A DNA stretch of 64,000 nucleotides from Pseudomonas azerbaijanoccidentalis. Its GTDB lineage: Bacteria > Pseudomonadota > Gammaproteobacteria > Pseudomonadales > Pseudomonadaceae. Positions 52,208-60,803 of this stretch are shown piece by piece. Every line of letters begins with the position of its first letter. Within the stretch, counting starts at the first letter, position 1. The notes beneath the pieces are model-generated. The model saw nothing but the letters and a program-made list of their open reading frames with translations, was not told the origin of the DNA and did not search any database. The stretch spans positions 248,001 to 312,000 of the forward strand of contig NZ_JAHSTU010000008.1 in NCBI RefSeq assembly GCF_019145495.1, in the 5' to 3' direction. A program made the translations under genes and the position numbers.

Positions 52208-52251
52208 GGGTCACCGGTTCATTCAGTGAGCTGTGCAGGCATTCCCACCAT

Positions 52252-53379
52252 TCAGCGTTGTTCGATTGGCACGAACTTGCGCTGTTCGACGCCGGTGTAT
52301 TCGGCGCTTGGACGGATGATGCGGTTGTTGGCGCGTTGTTCGTACACGTGGGCGGCCCAGCCGGTCAGGCGCGAGCAGACGAAAATCGGTGTGAACAACT
52401 TGGTCGGAATGCCCATGAAGTGGTACGCCGAGGCATGGTAGAAGTCGGCGTTCGGGAACAGTTTCTTCTGCTCCCACATGGTCTTGTCGATGGCTTCGGA
52501 AACCGGGAACAACACCGTGTCGCCCACTTCGTCAGCGAGTTTTTTCGACCAGCCCTTGATCACTTCATTGCGAGGATCGTTGTCCTTATAGATCGCGTGG
52601 CCGAAGCCCATGATCTTGTCCTTGCGCTCCAGCATGCCCAAGGTGCCTTTGATCGCGTCTTCCGGCGACGAGAAGCGCTCGATCATTTCCATCGCCGCTT
52701 CGTTGGCGCCGCCGTGCAACGGGCCGCGCAGCGAACCGATGGCCGCGGTGATGCAGGAATACAGATCGGACAGGGTCGAGGCGCAAACGCGGGCGGTGAA
52801 AGTCGATGCGTTGAACTCGTGCTCTGCGTACAGAATCAGCGAAACGTTCATCACTTTGACGTGCAACTCGCTCGGCTTCTTGCCGTGCAGCAGGTGCAGA
52901 AAGTGGCCGCCGATGGACTGCTCGTCGCTCACGCAATCGATGCGCTTGCCTTCATGACTGAAGCGATACCAGTAGGTCATGATCGCCGGGAATGCAGCCA
53001 GCAGACGGTCGGTCTTGTCGTGCTGCTCGGAGAAGTTGTTCTCCGGCTCAAGGTTGCCCAGGAACGAGCAGCCGGTGCGCATCACGTCCATCGGGTGGGC
53101 GTCGGCGGGGATGCGTTCCAGCACTTCTTTCAGCGCCTGCGGCAGGTCACGCAGCTTGCTCAGCTTGGTGATATAGGCATTGAGTTGCGCTTTGCTCGGC
53201 AGTTCACCGTACAGCAGCAAGTAAGCGACTTCTTCGAACTGTGCGTCAGCCGCCAGTTCACGAACGTCATAACCACGATAAGTCAGACCGGCACCCGACT
53301 GGCCCACGGTGGACAGTGCGGTTTGCCCGGCGACCTGGCCACGGAGCCCGGCGCCACTGAGTACTTTTGCTTCGGCCAT
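52252..53379 (-). CDS. prpC: 2-Methylcitrate synthase PrpC
   Basis: 375 residues from the ATG at 53379 (MAEAKVLSGAGLRGQ), with GGAGG 5 bases upstream; a TTG four codons earlier is rejected. Citrate-synthase fold with active-site His in GPLHGGANEAAMEMIERF and MGFGHAIYKDNDPRN. It joins propionyl-CoA and oxaloacetate to 2-methylcitrate. Sits between prpB and acnD in the prp operon. Confidence 0.95.
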   Translation of the reverse strand: MAEAKVLSGAGLRGQVAGQTALSTVGQSGAGLTYRGYDVRELAADAQFEEVAYLLLYGELPSKAQLNAYITKLSKLRDLPQALKEVLERIPADAHPMDVMRTGCSFLGNLEPENNFSEQHDKTDRLLAAFPAIMTYWYRFSHEGKRIDCVSDEQSIGGHFLHLLHGKKPSELHVKVMNVSLILYAEHEFNASTFTARVCASTLSDLYSCITAAIGSLRGPLHGGANEAAMEMIERFSSPEDAIKGTLGMLERKDKIMGFGHAIYKDNDPRNEVIKGWSKKLADEVGDTVLFPVSEAIDKTMWEQKKLFPNADFYHASAYHFMGIPTKLFTPIFVCSRLTGWAAHVYEQRANNRIIRPSAEYTGVEQRKFVPIEQR

Positions 53380-53452
53380 TTCTGCCTCCAATTTTCTTGA
53401 ATTTGTTAGGGAATCGGCAAATTGTGCTTCATCAGGTTATTCGGGTGGTTCT

Positions 53453-53538
53453 CGAAAGATCGCAGCCTCGTTGCACTCGACAGCTCCTACAGGGGAGCGC
53501 GATTCATGCAGGAGCTGCCGAAGGCTGCGATCTTTTGA
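53453..53538. repeat. REPIN between prpB and prpC
   Basis: One arm is the usual GCTGCCGAAGGCTGCGATC; the other has the variant centre CAGCCTCGTTGCACTCGAC. The arms are further worn than in the other copies. It occupies the 162-base prpB-prpC gap. Confidence 0.85.
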
Positions 53539-53541
53539 CCT

Positions 53542-54432
53542 TCATTTTTTAGCGGCAAACAACGCATCGAGCTTCTGCTCGAAGGTGTGATAGTCGATGC
53601 GATCGTAAAGCTCCATGCGAGTCTGCATGGTGTCGATGACGTTCTGTTGCGTGCCGTCGCGGCGGATCGCGGTGTAGACGTTTTCCGCGGCCTTGTTCAT
53701 GGCACGGAAGGCCGACAGCGGGTACAGCACCAGCGACACGTCGGCCGCAGCCAGTTGCTCGGTGGTGTACAGCGGCGTCGCGCCGAATTCGGTGATGTTG
53801 GCCAGGATCGGCGCTTTCACGCGGTTGGCGAACAGCTTGTACATGTCCAGTTCGGTAATGGCTTCCGGGAACACCATGTCGGCACCGGCCTCGATGCACG
53901 CAGCGGCGCGATCCAGGGCAGACTCCAGACCTTCGACCGCCAGGGCGTCGGTACGGGCCATGATCACGAAGCTGTCATCGGTACGCGCATCAACGGCAGC
54001 CTTGATGCGGTCGACCATTTCCTGCTGGGACACGATTTCTTTGTTAGGACGGTGACCGCAGCGCTTGGCGCCAACCTGGTCTTCGATGTGAATCGCGGCC
54101 GCGCCGAACTTGATCATCGACTTGACGGTGCGAGCAACGTTGAACGCCGAAGAACCGAAACCGGTGTCGACATCGACCAGCAAAGGCAAATCGCAGACAT
54201 CGGTAATGCGACGCACGTCGGTCAGCACGTCATCCAGGCCGGTGATGCCCAGGTCCGGCACGCCGAGAGAGCCCGCGGCCACCCCGCCACCCGACAGGTA
54301 GATCGCCTTGAAACCGGCGCGTTTGGCCAGCAGCGCGTGGTTGGCGTTGATCGCGCCGACCACTTGCAATGGATGCTCGCTGGCGACCGCATCGCGGAAA
54401 CGCTGGCCTGGAGTGCTCTTGTTGAAACTCAT
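53542..54432 (-). CDS. prpB: 2-Methylisocitrate lyase PrpB
   Basis: 296 residues. Isocitrate-lyase superfamily with the catalytic KRCGH (VGAKRCGHRPNKE near 120-135), GVAAGSLGVPDLGITGLDDVL and DVDTGFGSSAFNVARTV. It splits 2-methylisocitrate into pyruvate and succinate, the last step of the cycle. Its ATG overlaps the prpR stop as ATGA, so regulator and first enzyme are coupled. Confidence 0.96.
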   Translation of the reverse strand: MSFNKSTPGQRFRDAVASEHPLQVVGAINANHALLAKRAGFKAIYLSGGGVAAGSLGVPDLGITGLDDVLTDVRRITDVCDLPLLVDVDTGFGSSAFNVARTVKSMIKFGAAAIHIEDQVGAKRCGHRPNKEIVSQQEMVDRIKAAVDARTDDSFVIMARTDALAVEGLESALDRAAACIEAGADMVFPEAITELDMYKLFANRVKAPILANITEFGATPLYTTEQLAAADVSLVLYPLSAFRAMNKAAENVYTAIRRDGTQQNVIDTMQTRMELYDRIDYHTFEQKLDALFAAKK

Positions 54433-55148
54433 GACTCACCTCGTTTGGCTGTCGGGTTGGCGCCGTCCTGGTAATGACGGGCGATGTTGCGTTTGGAGGC
54501 GCCGATGTGACGGCGCATCAACAACTCGGCCAGTTCACCGTCACGGTCGGCGATGGCATCGAGAATTCGGTGGTGCTCGGCAAACGCCTGATGCGGGCGA
54601 TTAGGCGTGGTGGAAAACTGGATGCGGTACATGCGCACCAGTTGATAGAGCTCGCCGCAGAGCATCTGGGTCAGCGTGCGGTTGCCGCTGCCCTGGATGA
54701 TTCGGTAATGGAAGTCGAAATCGCCTTCCTGCTGGTAATAGCCACGGCCAGCCTGAAACGCCTCGTCGCGTTCATGGGTTTCCAGCACCCGACGCAGTTC
54801 GTCAATTTCTTCGACGCTCATGCGCTCGGCCGCCAGACGGCAGGCCATGCCTTCCAGGGATTCGCGAATTTCGTAGAGCTCGACCAGCTCCGCGTGATTG
54901 AGCGAAACCACCCGTGCGCCGACGTGCGGTACGCGCACCAGCAGGCGCTGGCCTTCCAGACGGTGGATGGCCTCACGCAGCGGGCCGCGGCTGATGCCGT
55001 AGGTGCGGGCCAGCTCCGGTTCGGAGATTTTGCTGCCCGGCGCGATATCGCCCTTGACGATGGCCGCCTGAATGCGGCGGAAGACGTTCTCGGAAAGCGT
55101 CTCCGAATCGTCTTGCGTAGAAACCGGGGGATCGAGTTGATCCAGCAT
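54429..55148 (-). CDS. prpR: GntR-family (FCD) regulator of the prp operon
   Basis: 239 residues from the ATG at 55148 (MLDQLDPPVSTQDDSETLSE). Winged helix at about 20-85 (IQAAIVKGDIAPGSKISEPELARTYGISRGPLREAIHRLEGQRLL) followed by an FCD effector domain with metal-binding His residues (FDFHYRIIQGSGN, FAEHHRILDAI, LMRRHIG). It is first in the prp operon and probably represses it until a methylcitrate-cycle intermediate binds. This is the Pseudomonas-type regulator, unrelated to the sigma-54 PrpR of enterics. Confidence 0.9.
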   Translation of the reverse strand: MLDQLDPPVSTQDDSETLSENVFRRIQAAIVKGDIAPGSKISEPELARTYGISRGPLREAIHRLEGQRLLVRVPHVGARVVSLNHAELVELYEIRESLEGMACRLAAERMSVEEIDELRRVLETHERDEAFQAGRGYYQQEGDFDFHYRIIQGSGNRTLTQMLCGELYQLVRMYRIQFSTTPNRPHQAFAEHHRILDAIADRDGELAELLMRRHIGASKRNIARHYQDGANPTAKRGES

Positions 55149-55160
55149 ATTGTCGACACC
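55149..55160. promoter_or_regulatory. Second putative PrpR site at the prpR start
   Basis: ATTGTCGACACC, 10 of 12 bases as in the palindrome at 55222, directly next to the prpR start codon on its upstream side. Confidence 0.55.
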
Positions 55161-55221
55161 TTGAAAGCCAATGCCGCAAAAACTAGCGAATACGCAGGGC
55201 ATAGTCAAAGGATAAATGGAT

Positions 55222-55233
55222 ATTGTCGACAAT
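55222..55233. promoter_or_regulatory. Palindromic GntR-type operator upstream of prpR
   Basis: ATTGTCGACAAT is a perfect 12-bp palindrome that fits the FadR/FCD consensus TNGTNNACNA. It lies 73 bases before the prpR start, where the operon promoter must be. Confidence 0.7.
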
Positions 55234-55446
55234 CGTCTAATAACCGGCCGCACCATAACAAAGCAACCCTATGGGTTATAGCCACCCGCCAGCGGTGGCG
55301 CCAACAAACCACCGTGCTAGAATGCCGCCCGCATTTGTTGTCACATCTGCACTGCCTGTCATAAAACCCTGATAGGCATACGAAGGAGCTTGCGCAGCAA
55401 TGCCAGGGTCTTGAATCGAAGTACGGCCCGCTGCGCACCAGGATTT

Positions 55447-55983
55447 ATGAGACTCAAGCCCTTTCCCACCTTTCTTTATCTTCTTTGCCTGCCGGGGTTT
55501 GCAGCGGCGGGGGAAAAGACCGTTTACGGCCTCAATGAATACGCAGCCCTGGGCGGAATCGACCTGGAAGTGGCCGCGAAACTCGACACCGGGGCGAAAA
55601 CCGCCTCGCTGAGTGCCCGCGACATCAAGCGTTTCAAGCGCAATGGCGAGTCCTGGGTACGTTTCTACCTGGCCATCGATGCCGCCCATTCGCACCCGAT
55701 TGAACGGCCACTGGCCCGCGTCAGCAAGATCAAGCGCCGGGCCGGCGACTACGATCCCGAAGAGGGCAAGAAGTACACCGCCCGTCCGGTGATCGAGCTG
55801 GATATCTGCATGGGCTCGGCTTTACGCAGTATCGAAGTGAACCTTACGGACCGAAGTGCCTTCCAATACCCGCTCTTGATTGGCTCCGAAGCGCTTAAAC
55901 GCTTCGATGCGCTGGTCGATCCCAGTCTTAAATACGCTGCCGGCAAACCCGCCTGCGCTACCGACGCTCATACCGCAGAGTAA
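55447..55983 (+). CDS. Secreted retropepsin-like protease (RimB/DUF785-type zinc or aspartyl peptidase family)
   Basis: 178 residues from the ATG at 55447 (MRLKPFPTFLYLLC). A signal peptide (about 1-20, ending GFAAAG) precedes a retropepsin-like domain with the active-site triad in AKLDTGAKTASLSARDI and the second half RPVIELDICMGS...LLIGSEALKRFDALVDP. Homologues are annotated as ATP-dependent zinc protease or retropepsin-like. It would act in the periplasm. It is the first of a three-gene set with a membrane transglutaminase-like protein and an ATP-grasp ligase. Confidence 0.8.
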   Translation: MRLKPFPTFLYLLCLPGFAAAGEKTVYGLNEYAALGGIDLEVAAKLDTGAKTASLSARDIKRFKRNGESWVRFYLAIDAAHSHPIERPLARVSKIKRRAGDYDPEEGKKYTARPVIELDICMGSALRSIEVNLTDRSAFQYPLLIGSEALKRFDALVDPSLKYAAGKPACATDAHTAE

Positions 55984-55988
55984 TTCCA

Positions 55989-57524
55989 ATGCGCTCTCTT
56001 ACCCTTCATCTGAAAATGCTGATCGCCATCCTGGTGGTGCTGGGCATTTCAGTTACGGCCTATCAGATCTTCGTGCTCGGCATTCCCGTGACCGAAGACG
56101 CCACCGACGACTTGTGGAACATCGACGCCAAGGTCGAGTTCGTCGCCAGTGCCAAAGACCCGGTCAAGATCCAGATGTTCGTGCCGCCGCTGAGCCGCGA
56201 CTACGTGAGCCTCAACGAGAGTTTCATCTCCAATAACTACGGCGTGGCCGTGAACCGGGTCGACGGCAACCGCAAGGTCACCTGGTCGGCACGTCGGGCC
56301 AAGGGCAACCAGACGCTTTATTACCGCCTGGTGCTGACCAAGCGCTACACCGCTGAAAAAGCCAAGATCAAAGGCCCGACCTTCCGCGACAGCATTGCCG
56401 TGGAAGGCCCGGAGAAACTCGCCGCCGAAGCGCTGCTCGCACCGATCCGCCAGCATTCGGCCGACGTCGAGACCTTCATCAGCGAAGCGATCAAGCGTGT
56501 CAACAACAGCAACGACGACAACGCCAAGATGCTGCTGGCCGGCGACCCGACGCCGGCGCACAAGGCGAAGATCGTCGAACTGCTGCTGTCTATCGCGCAC
56601 GTGCCAGTGGAGAAGGTCCACACCATTCGCCTGGTGGCCGACCAGCCGCAAACACCCGAACTCTGGCTGCGCAGCTTTAACGGCACCGACTGGCTGTACT
56701 TCAACCCGGAAACCGGCGAGCAAGGCCTGCCGACCGACCGCCTGCTGTGGTGGACCGGCGACGAGAACTTGATCACCGTCGACGGCGGTAAGAAAGCCAC
56801 TGTCACCTTCAGCATGAACAACAGCGAAATGAACGCCATTCGCCTGGCCAAGCTGACGGATGAAAACACTGACGCCAATTTCCTCGAATACTCGCTGTAC
56901 GGCCTGCCGCTGCAAACCCAGCAGACGTTCATGATCATGGTGATGATCCCGATCGGCGTGTTGGTGATCCTGATCCTGCGCAACCTGATCGGCATCCAGA
57001 CACTCGGCACGTTCACGCCTGTACTGATTGCCCTGGCCTTCCGCGAAACCCAGCTCGGGTTCGGCATCGTGCTGTTTACGATCATCACGGCACTGGGTCT
57101 GTCGCTGCGCTCCTACCTTGAACACCTCAAGCTGCAAATGCTGCCGAGGCTGTCGGTGGTGCTGACGTTCGTGGTGGTGCTGATCGCGGCCATCAGCCTG
57201 TTCAGCCACAAACTGGGCCTGGAACGCGGACTGTCGGTTGCGCTGTTCCCGATGGTGATTCTGACCATGACCATCGAACGCCTGTCGATCACCTGGGAAG
57301 AGCGCGGCGGGGGCCATGCCATGAAAGTGGCGATCGGCACACTGTTCGCCGCTTCCCTGGCGCACTTGATCATGAGCGTGCCGGAACTGGTGTACTTCGT
57401 GTTCACGTTCCCGGCGATCCTGTTGATCCTGGTAGGCTTCATGCTGGCGATGGGTCGCTATCGCGGTTACCGCCTGACCGAGCTGGTGCGTTTCAAGGCC
57501 TTCCTGAAAAAGGCTGACGCTTGA
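55989..57524 (+). CDS. Inactive transglutaminase-like protein with seven-helix membrane domain
   Basis: 511 residues. An N-terminal membrane helix (MLIAILVVLGISVTAYQIFVLGI) is followed by a periplasmic part (about 30-300) that belongs to the transglutaminase-like group without its catalytic Cys, then a C-terminal block of about seven membrane helices from residue 310 (TFMIMVMIPIGVLVILILRNLIGIQTLGTFTPVLIALAF onward). It lies 5 bases after the protease gene and overlaps the ligase gene by one base, so the three are surely one operon. Confidence 0.82.
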   Translation: MRSLTLHLKMLIAILVVLGISVTAYQIFVLGIPVTEDATDDLWNIDAKVEFVASAKDPVKIQMFVPPLSRDYVSLNESFISNNYGVAVNRVDGNRKVTWSARRAKGNQTLYYRLVLTKRYTAEKAKIKGPTFRDSIAVEGPEKLAAEALLAPIRQHSADVETFISEAIKRVNNSNDDNAKMLLAGDPTPAHKAKIVELLLSIAHVPVEKVHTIRLVADQPQTPELWLRSFNGTDWLYFNPETGEQGLPTDRLLWWTGDENLITVDGGKKATVTFSMNNSEMNAIRLAKLTDENTDANFLEYSLYGLPLQTQQTFMIMVMIPIGVLVILILRNLIGIQTLGTFTPVLIALAFRETQLGFGIVLFTIITALGLSLRSYLEHLKLQMLPRLSVVLTFVVVLIAAISLFSHKLGLERGLSVALFPMVILTMTIERLSITWEERGGGHAMKVAIGTLFAASLAHLIMSVPELVYFVFTFPAILLILVGFMLAMGRYRGYRLTELVRFKAFLKKADA

Positions 57525-58510
57525 TGTTCGGCTTCTGGAAAACCTGGAAGGCCCTGGAAGCCCGGGGCATCATGGGCATCAATCGGCGTAACGCAGACTA
57601 CGTGCTCAAGTACAACAAGCGCAGTCTGTACCCGATTGTCGACGACAAGATCATCACCAAGGAACGCGCGATCGCCGCCGGCATTCATGTGCCGGAACTG
57701 TATGGCGTGATCTCCACGGAAAAGGAAATCGACAAGCTCGGCGAGATCATCGGCGGGCGCAACGACTTCGTGATCAAGCCGGCCCAAGGCGCGGGCGGTG
57801 ACGGCATCATTGTCGTCGCCGACCGCTTCGAGGGTCGCTACCGCACGGTGTCCGGCAAGATCATCGCCCACGAAGAAATCGAGCACCACATTTCCAGCAT
57901 CCTCACCGGCCTGTATTCCCTGGGTGGCCACCGTGACCGGGCGCTGATCGAATACCGCGTGATCCCCGACCAGATCTTCAAGAGCATCAGCTACGAAGGC
58001 GTGCCGGACATCCGCATCATCGTGCTGATGGGCTACCCGGTGATGGCCATGCTGCGCCTGCCGACCCGGCAGTCCGGCGGCAAGGCGAATCTGCACCAAG
58101 GCGCCATCGGTGTGGGTGTCGACCTCGCCACCGGCCTGACCCTGCGCGGCACCTGGCTGAACAACATCATCACCAAACACCCGGACACCACCAACGCGGT
58201 AGACGGCGTGCAACTGCCCTACTGGGACGGTTTCATGAAACTCGCCGCTGGTTGCTATGAGCTGTGCGGGCTGGGTTACATCGGTGTCGACATGGTGCTG
58301 GACCAGGAGAAAGGCCCGTTGATTCTGGAGCTCAACGCCCGTCCGGGCTTGAACATTCAGATCGCCAACGATTGCGGCCTGACGTTGCGCACCCATGCGG
58401 TCGAGGCGCGCCTGGAAGAGTTGAAGGCTCGTGGTGTTACCGAAACCGTGGAAGAGCGCGTGGCGTTCGTGCAGGAAATGTTTGGGCATATTCCGCCGGT
58501 TGAAGGTTGA
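57524..58510 (+). CDS. ATP-grasp alpha-L-glutamate ligase-like protein
   Basis: 328 residues from the ATG at 57524, sharing TGATG with the preceding stop. RimK-like ATP-grasp enzyme: NDFVIKPAQGAGGDGIIVVADR (ATP loop), LIEYRVIPDQIFKSI, PDIRIIVLMGYPVMAMLRLPTRQSGGKANLHQGAIGVGVDLATG, and metal-binding LILELNARPGLNIQIAND. It should form a peptide-like amide bond from a carboxylate and an amine with ATP, in the cytoplasm. The substrate is unknown. Confidence 0.85.
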   Translation: MFGFWKTWKALEARGIMGINRRNADYVLKYNKRSLYPIVDDKIITKERAIAAGIHVPELYGVISTEKEIDKLGEIIGGRNDFVIKPAQGAGGDGIIVVADRFEGRYRTVSGKIIAHEEIEHHISSILTGLYSLGGHRDRALIEYRVIPDQIFKSISYEGVPDIRIIVLMGYPVMAMLRLPTRQSGGKANLHQGAIGVGVDLATGLTLRGTWLNNIITKHPDTTNAVDGVQLPYWDGFMKLAAGCYELCGLGYIGVDMVLDQEKGPLILELNARPGLNIQIANDCGLTLRTHAVEARLEELKARGVTETVEERVAFVQEMFGHIPPVEG

Positions 58511-58590
58511 TCCCACACATCCCCTCTAGGAGCAATTCCCCGAGGGGACTACAATCGCCACCCCGCCTCGATGGCTGATCTACCCCGCCC

Positions 58591-59928
58591 ATGCTGACCT
58601 GTTCCGTACACCCGCTACCCTATTGCGCCAACCCCGCCGAGTACTTTGCGGCCATTCGTCATGCCCCTGGTGCCGTGCTGCTCGACAGCGGCCGCCCGAG
58701 TGCCGACCGCGGGCGCTATGACTTGCTCAGCGCCTGGCCGCTGGAACAACTGACGGTATCGCCCGACGAAAGCGGCGGCGATTTCCTGCAACGCCTTCGC
58801 GACAATCTGGCACGGCTCGGTGAAGCAACGGTTGGCCATGAGCTACCGTTCGCCGGCGGTTTGATCGGTTACCTGAGCTATGACTTCGGTCGCCATCTGG
58901 AGAACCTGCCAAGCCAGGCGCAAGACGACCTGCAATTGCCGGATGCGCGGTTCGGCCTGTACGCCTGGGCGCTGATCAGCGATCACCAGCAGCTGACAAG
59001 CCAGTTGGTGTTTCACCCGACCGTGGCCGAGAGCGAGCGCCAGCGCCTGATCCAGCTGTTCAGCCAGCGGTCCACCGCAGTGCACGGCCCTTTCAAGTTG
59101 CAAGCGCCGATGCATGCCGATCTGAGTGCCGATCAGTATCGCCAGGCGATTGAGCGGATTCAGCAGTACATCCAGGCCGGTGACTGCTATCAGGTCAACT
59201 TCGCCCAGCGTTTTCGCGCACCGTGCCAAGGTGACCCATGGACGGCGTATTGCGCATTGCGGCTAGCGTGCCCTACTCCGTTCTCCGGATTCCAAAGCCT
59301 GCCTGACGGCGGTGCGGTACTGAGCCTGTCGCCAGAACGCTTCGTCAAAGTCAGCGAAGGCCACGTCGAAACCCGTCCGATCAAGGGCACTCGCCCGCGA
59401 GGTCTGAACCCTGCCGAAGACGCAGCAAACGCCGCAGAACTGTTGGCCAGCCCCAAGGATCGCGCAGAAAACCTGATGATCGTCGACCTGCTGCGCAACG
59501 ACCTCGGTCGTACCTGCCGCACCGGTTCGGTCACGGTGCCGGAGTTGTTCAGCCTGGAAAGTTATCCGAACGTGCATCACCTGGTGAGCAGCGTAACCGG
59601 CGAACTGGCGGATGACCGGGATGCACTGGACCTGATCGCTGGCAGCTTCCCCGGCGGCTCTATCACCGGCGCACCAAAAATCCGGGCGATGCAAATCATC
59701 GACGAATTGGAGCCAACCCGACGCGGACTGTATTGCGGCTCGTTGCTGTATCTGGACGTGCGCGGGGAGATGGACAGCTCCATCGCCATTCGCAGCTTGC
59801 TGGTCAAGGATGGGCAGGTGTGTTGCTGGGGCGGCGGCGGGATTGTTGCCGATTCCGAGTGGCAGGCCGAGTATCAGGAATCGATCACCAAAGTGAAGGT
59901 GCTGCTCGATACCCTGCAAAACCTCTGA
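58591..59928 (+). CDS. pabB: Aminodeoxychorismate synthase component I
   Basis: 445 residues from the ATG at 58591 (MLTCSVHPLPYCANPAEYF). Chorismate-binding enzyme with IKGTRPRG near 265, LMIVDLLRNDLGRTCRTGSV near 300, and GGSITGAPKIRAMQIIDELEP near 350. The Lys of PIKGTRPRG marks PabB rather than TrpE. It makes aminodeoxychorismate for p-aminobenzoate and folate. Only a weak hairpin (TCCCCTC/GAGGGGA) lies between it and the ligase gene. Confidence 0.94.
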   Translation: MLTCSVHPLPYCANPAEYFAAIRHAPGAVLLDSGRPSADRGRYDLLSAWPLEQLTVSPDESGGDFLQRLRDNLARLGEATVGHELPFAGGLIGYLSYDFGRHLENLPSQAQDDLQLPDARFGLYAWALISDHQQLTSQLVFHPTVAESERQRLIQLFSQRSTAVHGPFKLQAPMHADLSADQYRQAIERIQQYIQAGDCYQVNFAQRFRAPCQGDPWTAYCALRLACPTPFSGFQSLPDGGAVLSLSPERFVKVSEGHVETRPIKGTRPRGLNPAEDAANAAELLASPKDRAENLMIVDLLRNDLGRTCRTGSVTVPELFSLESYPNVHHLVSSVTGELADDRDALDLIAGSFPGGSITGAPKIRAMQIIDELEPTRRGLYCGSLLYLDVRGEMDSSIAIRSLLVKDGQVCCWGGGGIVADSEWQAEYQESITKVKVLLDTLQNL

Positions 59929-59937
59929 CACCCTGCC

Positions 59938-60029
59938 CCTGTAGGAGCTGTCGAGTGAAACGAGACTGCGATCTTTCGATTTTTTAAGATCAAGATCAAA
60001 AGATCGCAGCCTGTGGCAACTCCTACAGG
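59938..60029. repeat. REPIN between pabB and thrH
   Basis: Left arm with altered centre (GAGCTGTCGAGTGAAACGAG), right arm AGATCGCAGCCTGTGGCAAC. The right arm runs into the thrH 3' end and codes its last codons or stop region. Confidence 0.85.
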
Positions 60030-60631
60030 CGATTCGAAGCCTTGATGAACTCCTGCTTCAGCGCTTCAAACGTGTGCACCGCCGGGAACTGCGGGAACTC
60101 GGCAATCACGTTATCCGGCGCATGGAACAGAATCCCCGCATCCGCCTCACCCAGCATCGTGGTGTCGTTGTAGGAGTCCCCCGCCGCAATCACCCGGTAG
60201 TAGAGACTCTTGAACGCCAGGACCGATTGACGCTTGGGGTCTTTCTGGCGCAACTGATAGCTCGTCACCCGCCCGGTGTCATCGGTAATCAGGCGATGGC
60301 AAAGCAGGGTCGGGAAGCCCAGCTGACGCATCAGCGGCTGGGAGAACTCGTAGAACGTGTCCGACAGAATCACCACTTGAAAGCGCTCGCGCAGCCAGTC
60401 GACGAATTCGATGGCACCGTCCAGCGGCTTGAGCGTGGCGATCACTTCCTGGATGTCGGAGAGTTTCAGGCCGTGCTCGTCGAGAATCCGCAAGCGCTGC
60501 TTCATCAGCACGTCATAGTCGGGAATGTCCCGGGTGGTGGCCCTGAGGGATTCGATCCCGGTTTTTTCGGCGAAGGCGATCCAGATTTCCGGAACCAGCA
60601 CACCTTCAAGATCCAGACAGGCAATTTCCAC
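60023..60631 (-). CDS. thrH: Phosphoserine phosphatase / homoserine kinase ThrH
   Basis: 202 residues from a GTG at 60631 (VEIACLDLEGVLVPEIW), with GGGAG 7 bases upstream; the longer frame to 60838 overlaps cysH and has no family match. HAD phosphatase: nucleophile DLEGVL at the start, ILSDTFYEF near 110, GDSYNDTTML near 155. ThrH dephosphorylates phosphoserine and can pass the phosphate to homoserine. Divergent from cysH. Confidence 0.93.
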   Translation of the reverse strand: MEIACLDLEGVLVPEIWIAFAEKTGIESLRATTRDIPDYDVLMKQRLRILDEHGLKLSDIQEVIATLKPLDGAIEFVDWLRERFQVVILSDTFYEFSQPLMRQLGFPTLLCHRLITDDTGRVTSYQLRQKDPKRQSVLAFKSLYYRVIAAGDSYNDTTMLGEADAGILFHAPDNVIAEFPQFPAVHTFEALKQEFIKASNRL

Positions 60632-60803
60632 AAGACACTCCCATTTGTATTGTTTATTGGTCGAGCGAGTTAAAAGACTGCCGAACTCTAGCGACTCCGC
60701 CCCCACCGCGCAACGCACAGGACGCCCCGACCGGCGCAGGTTTTTGTTACCATCGGCCCCATATAGAGCGCCCAGCGCCACCGACCTGTAGGAAGCCGCC
60801 CTG

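Noticed and set aside
5075..60029. Repeated 20-26 bp elements considered as a CRISPR array
   Set aside because: The copies are scattered singly or in inverted pairs between genes, not in direct tandem with uniform spacers; they are REP/REPIN elements.
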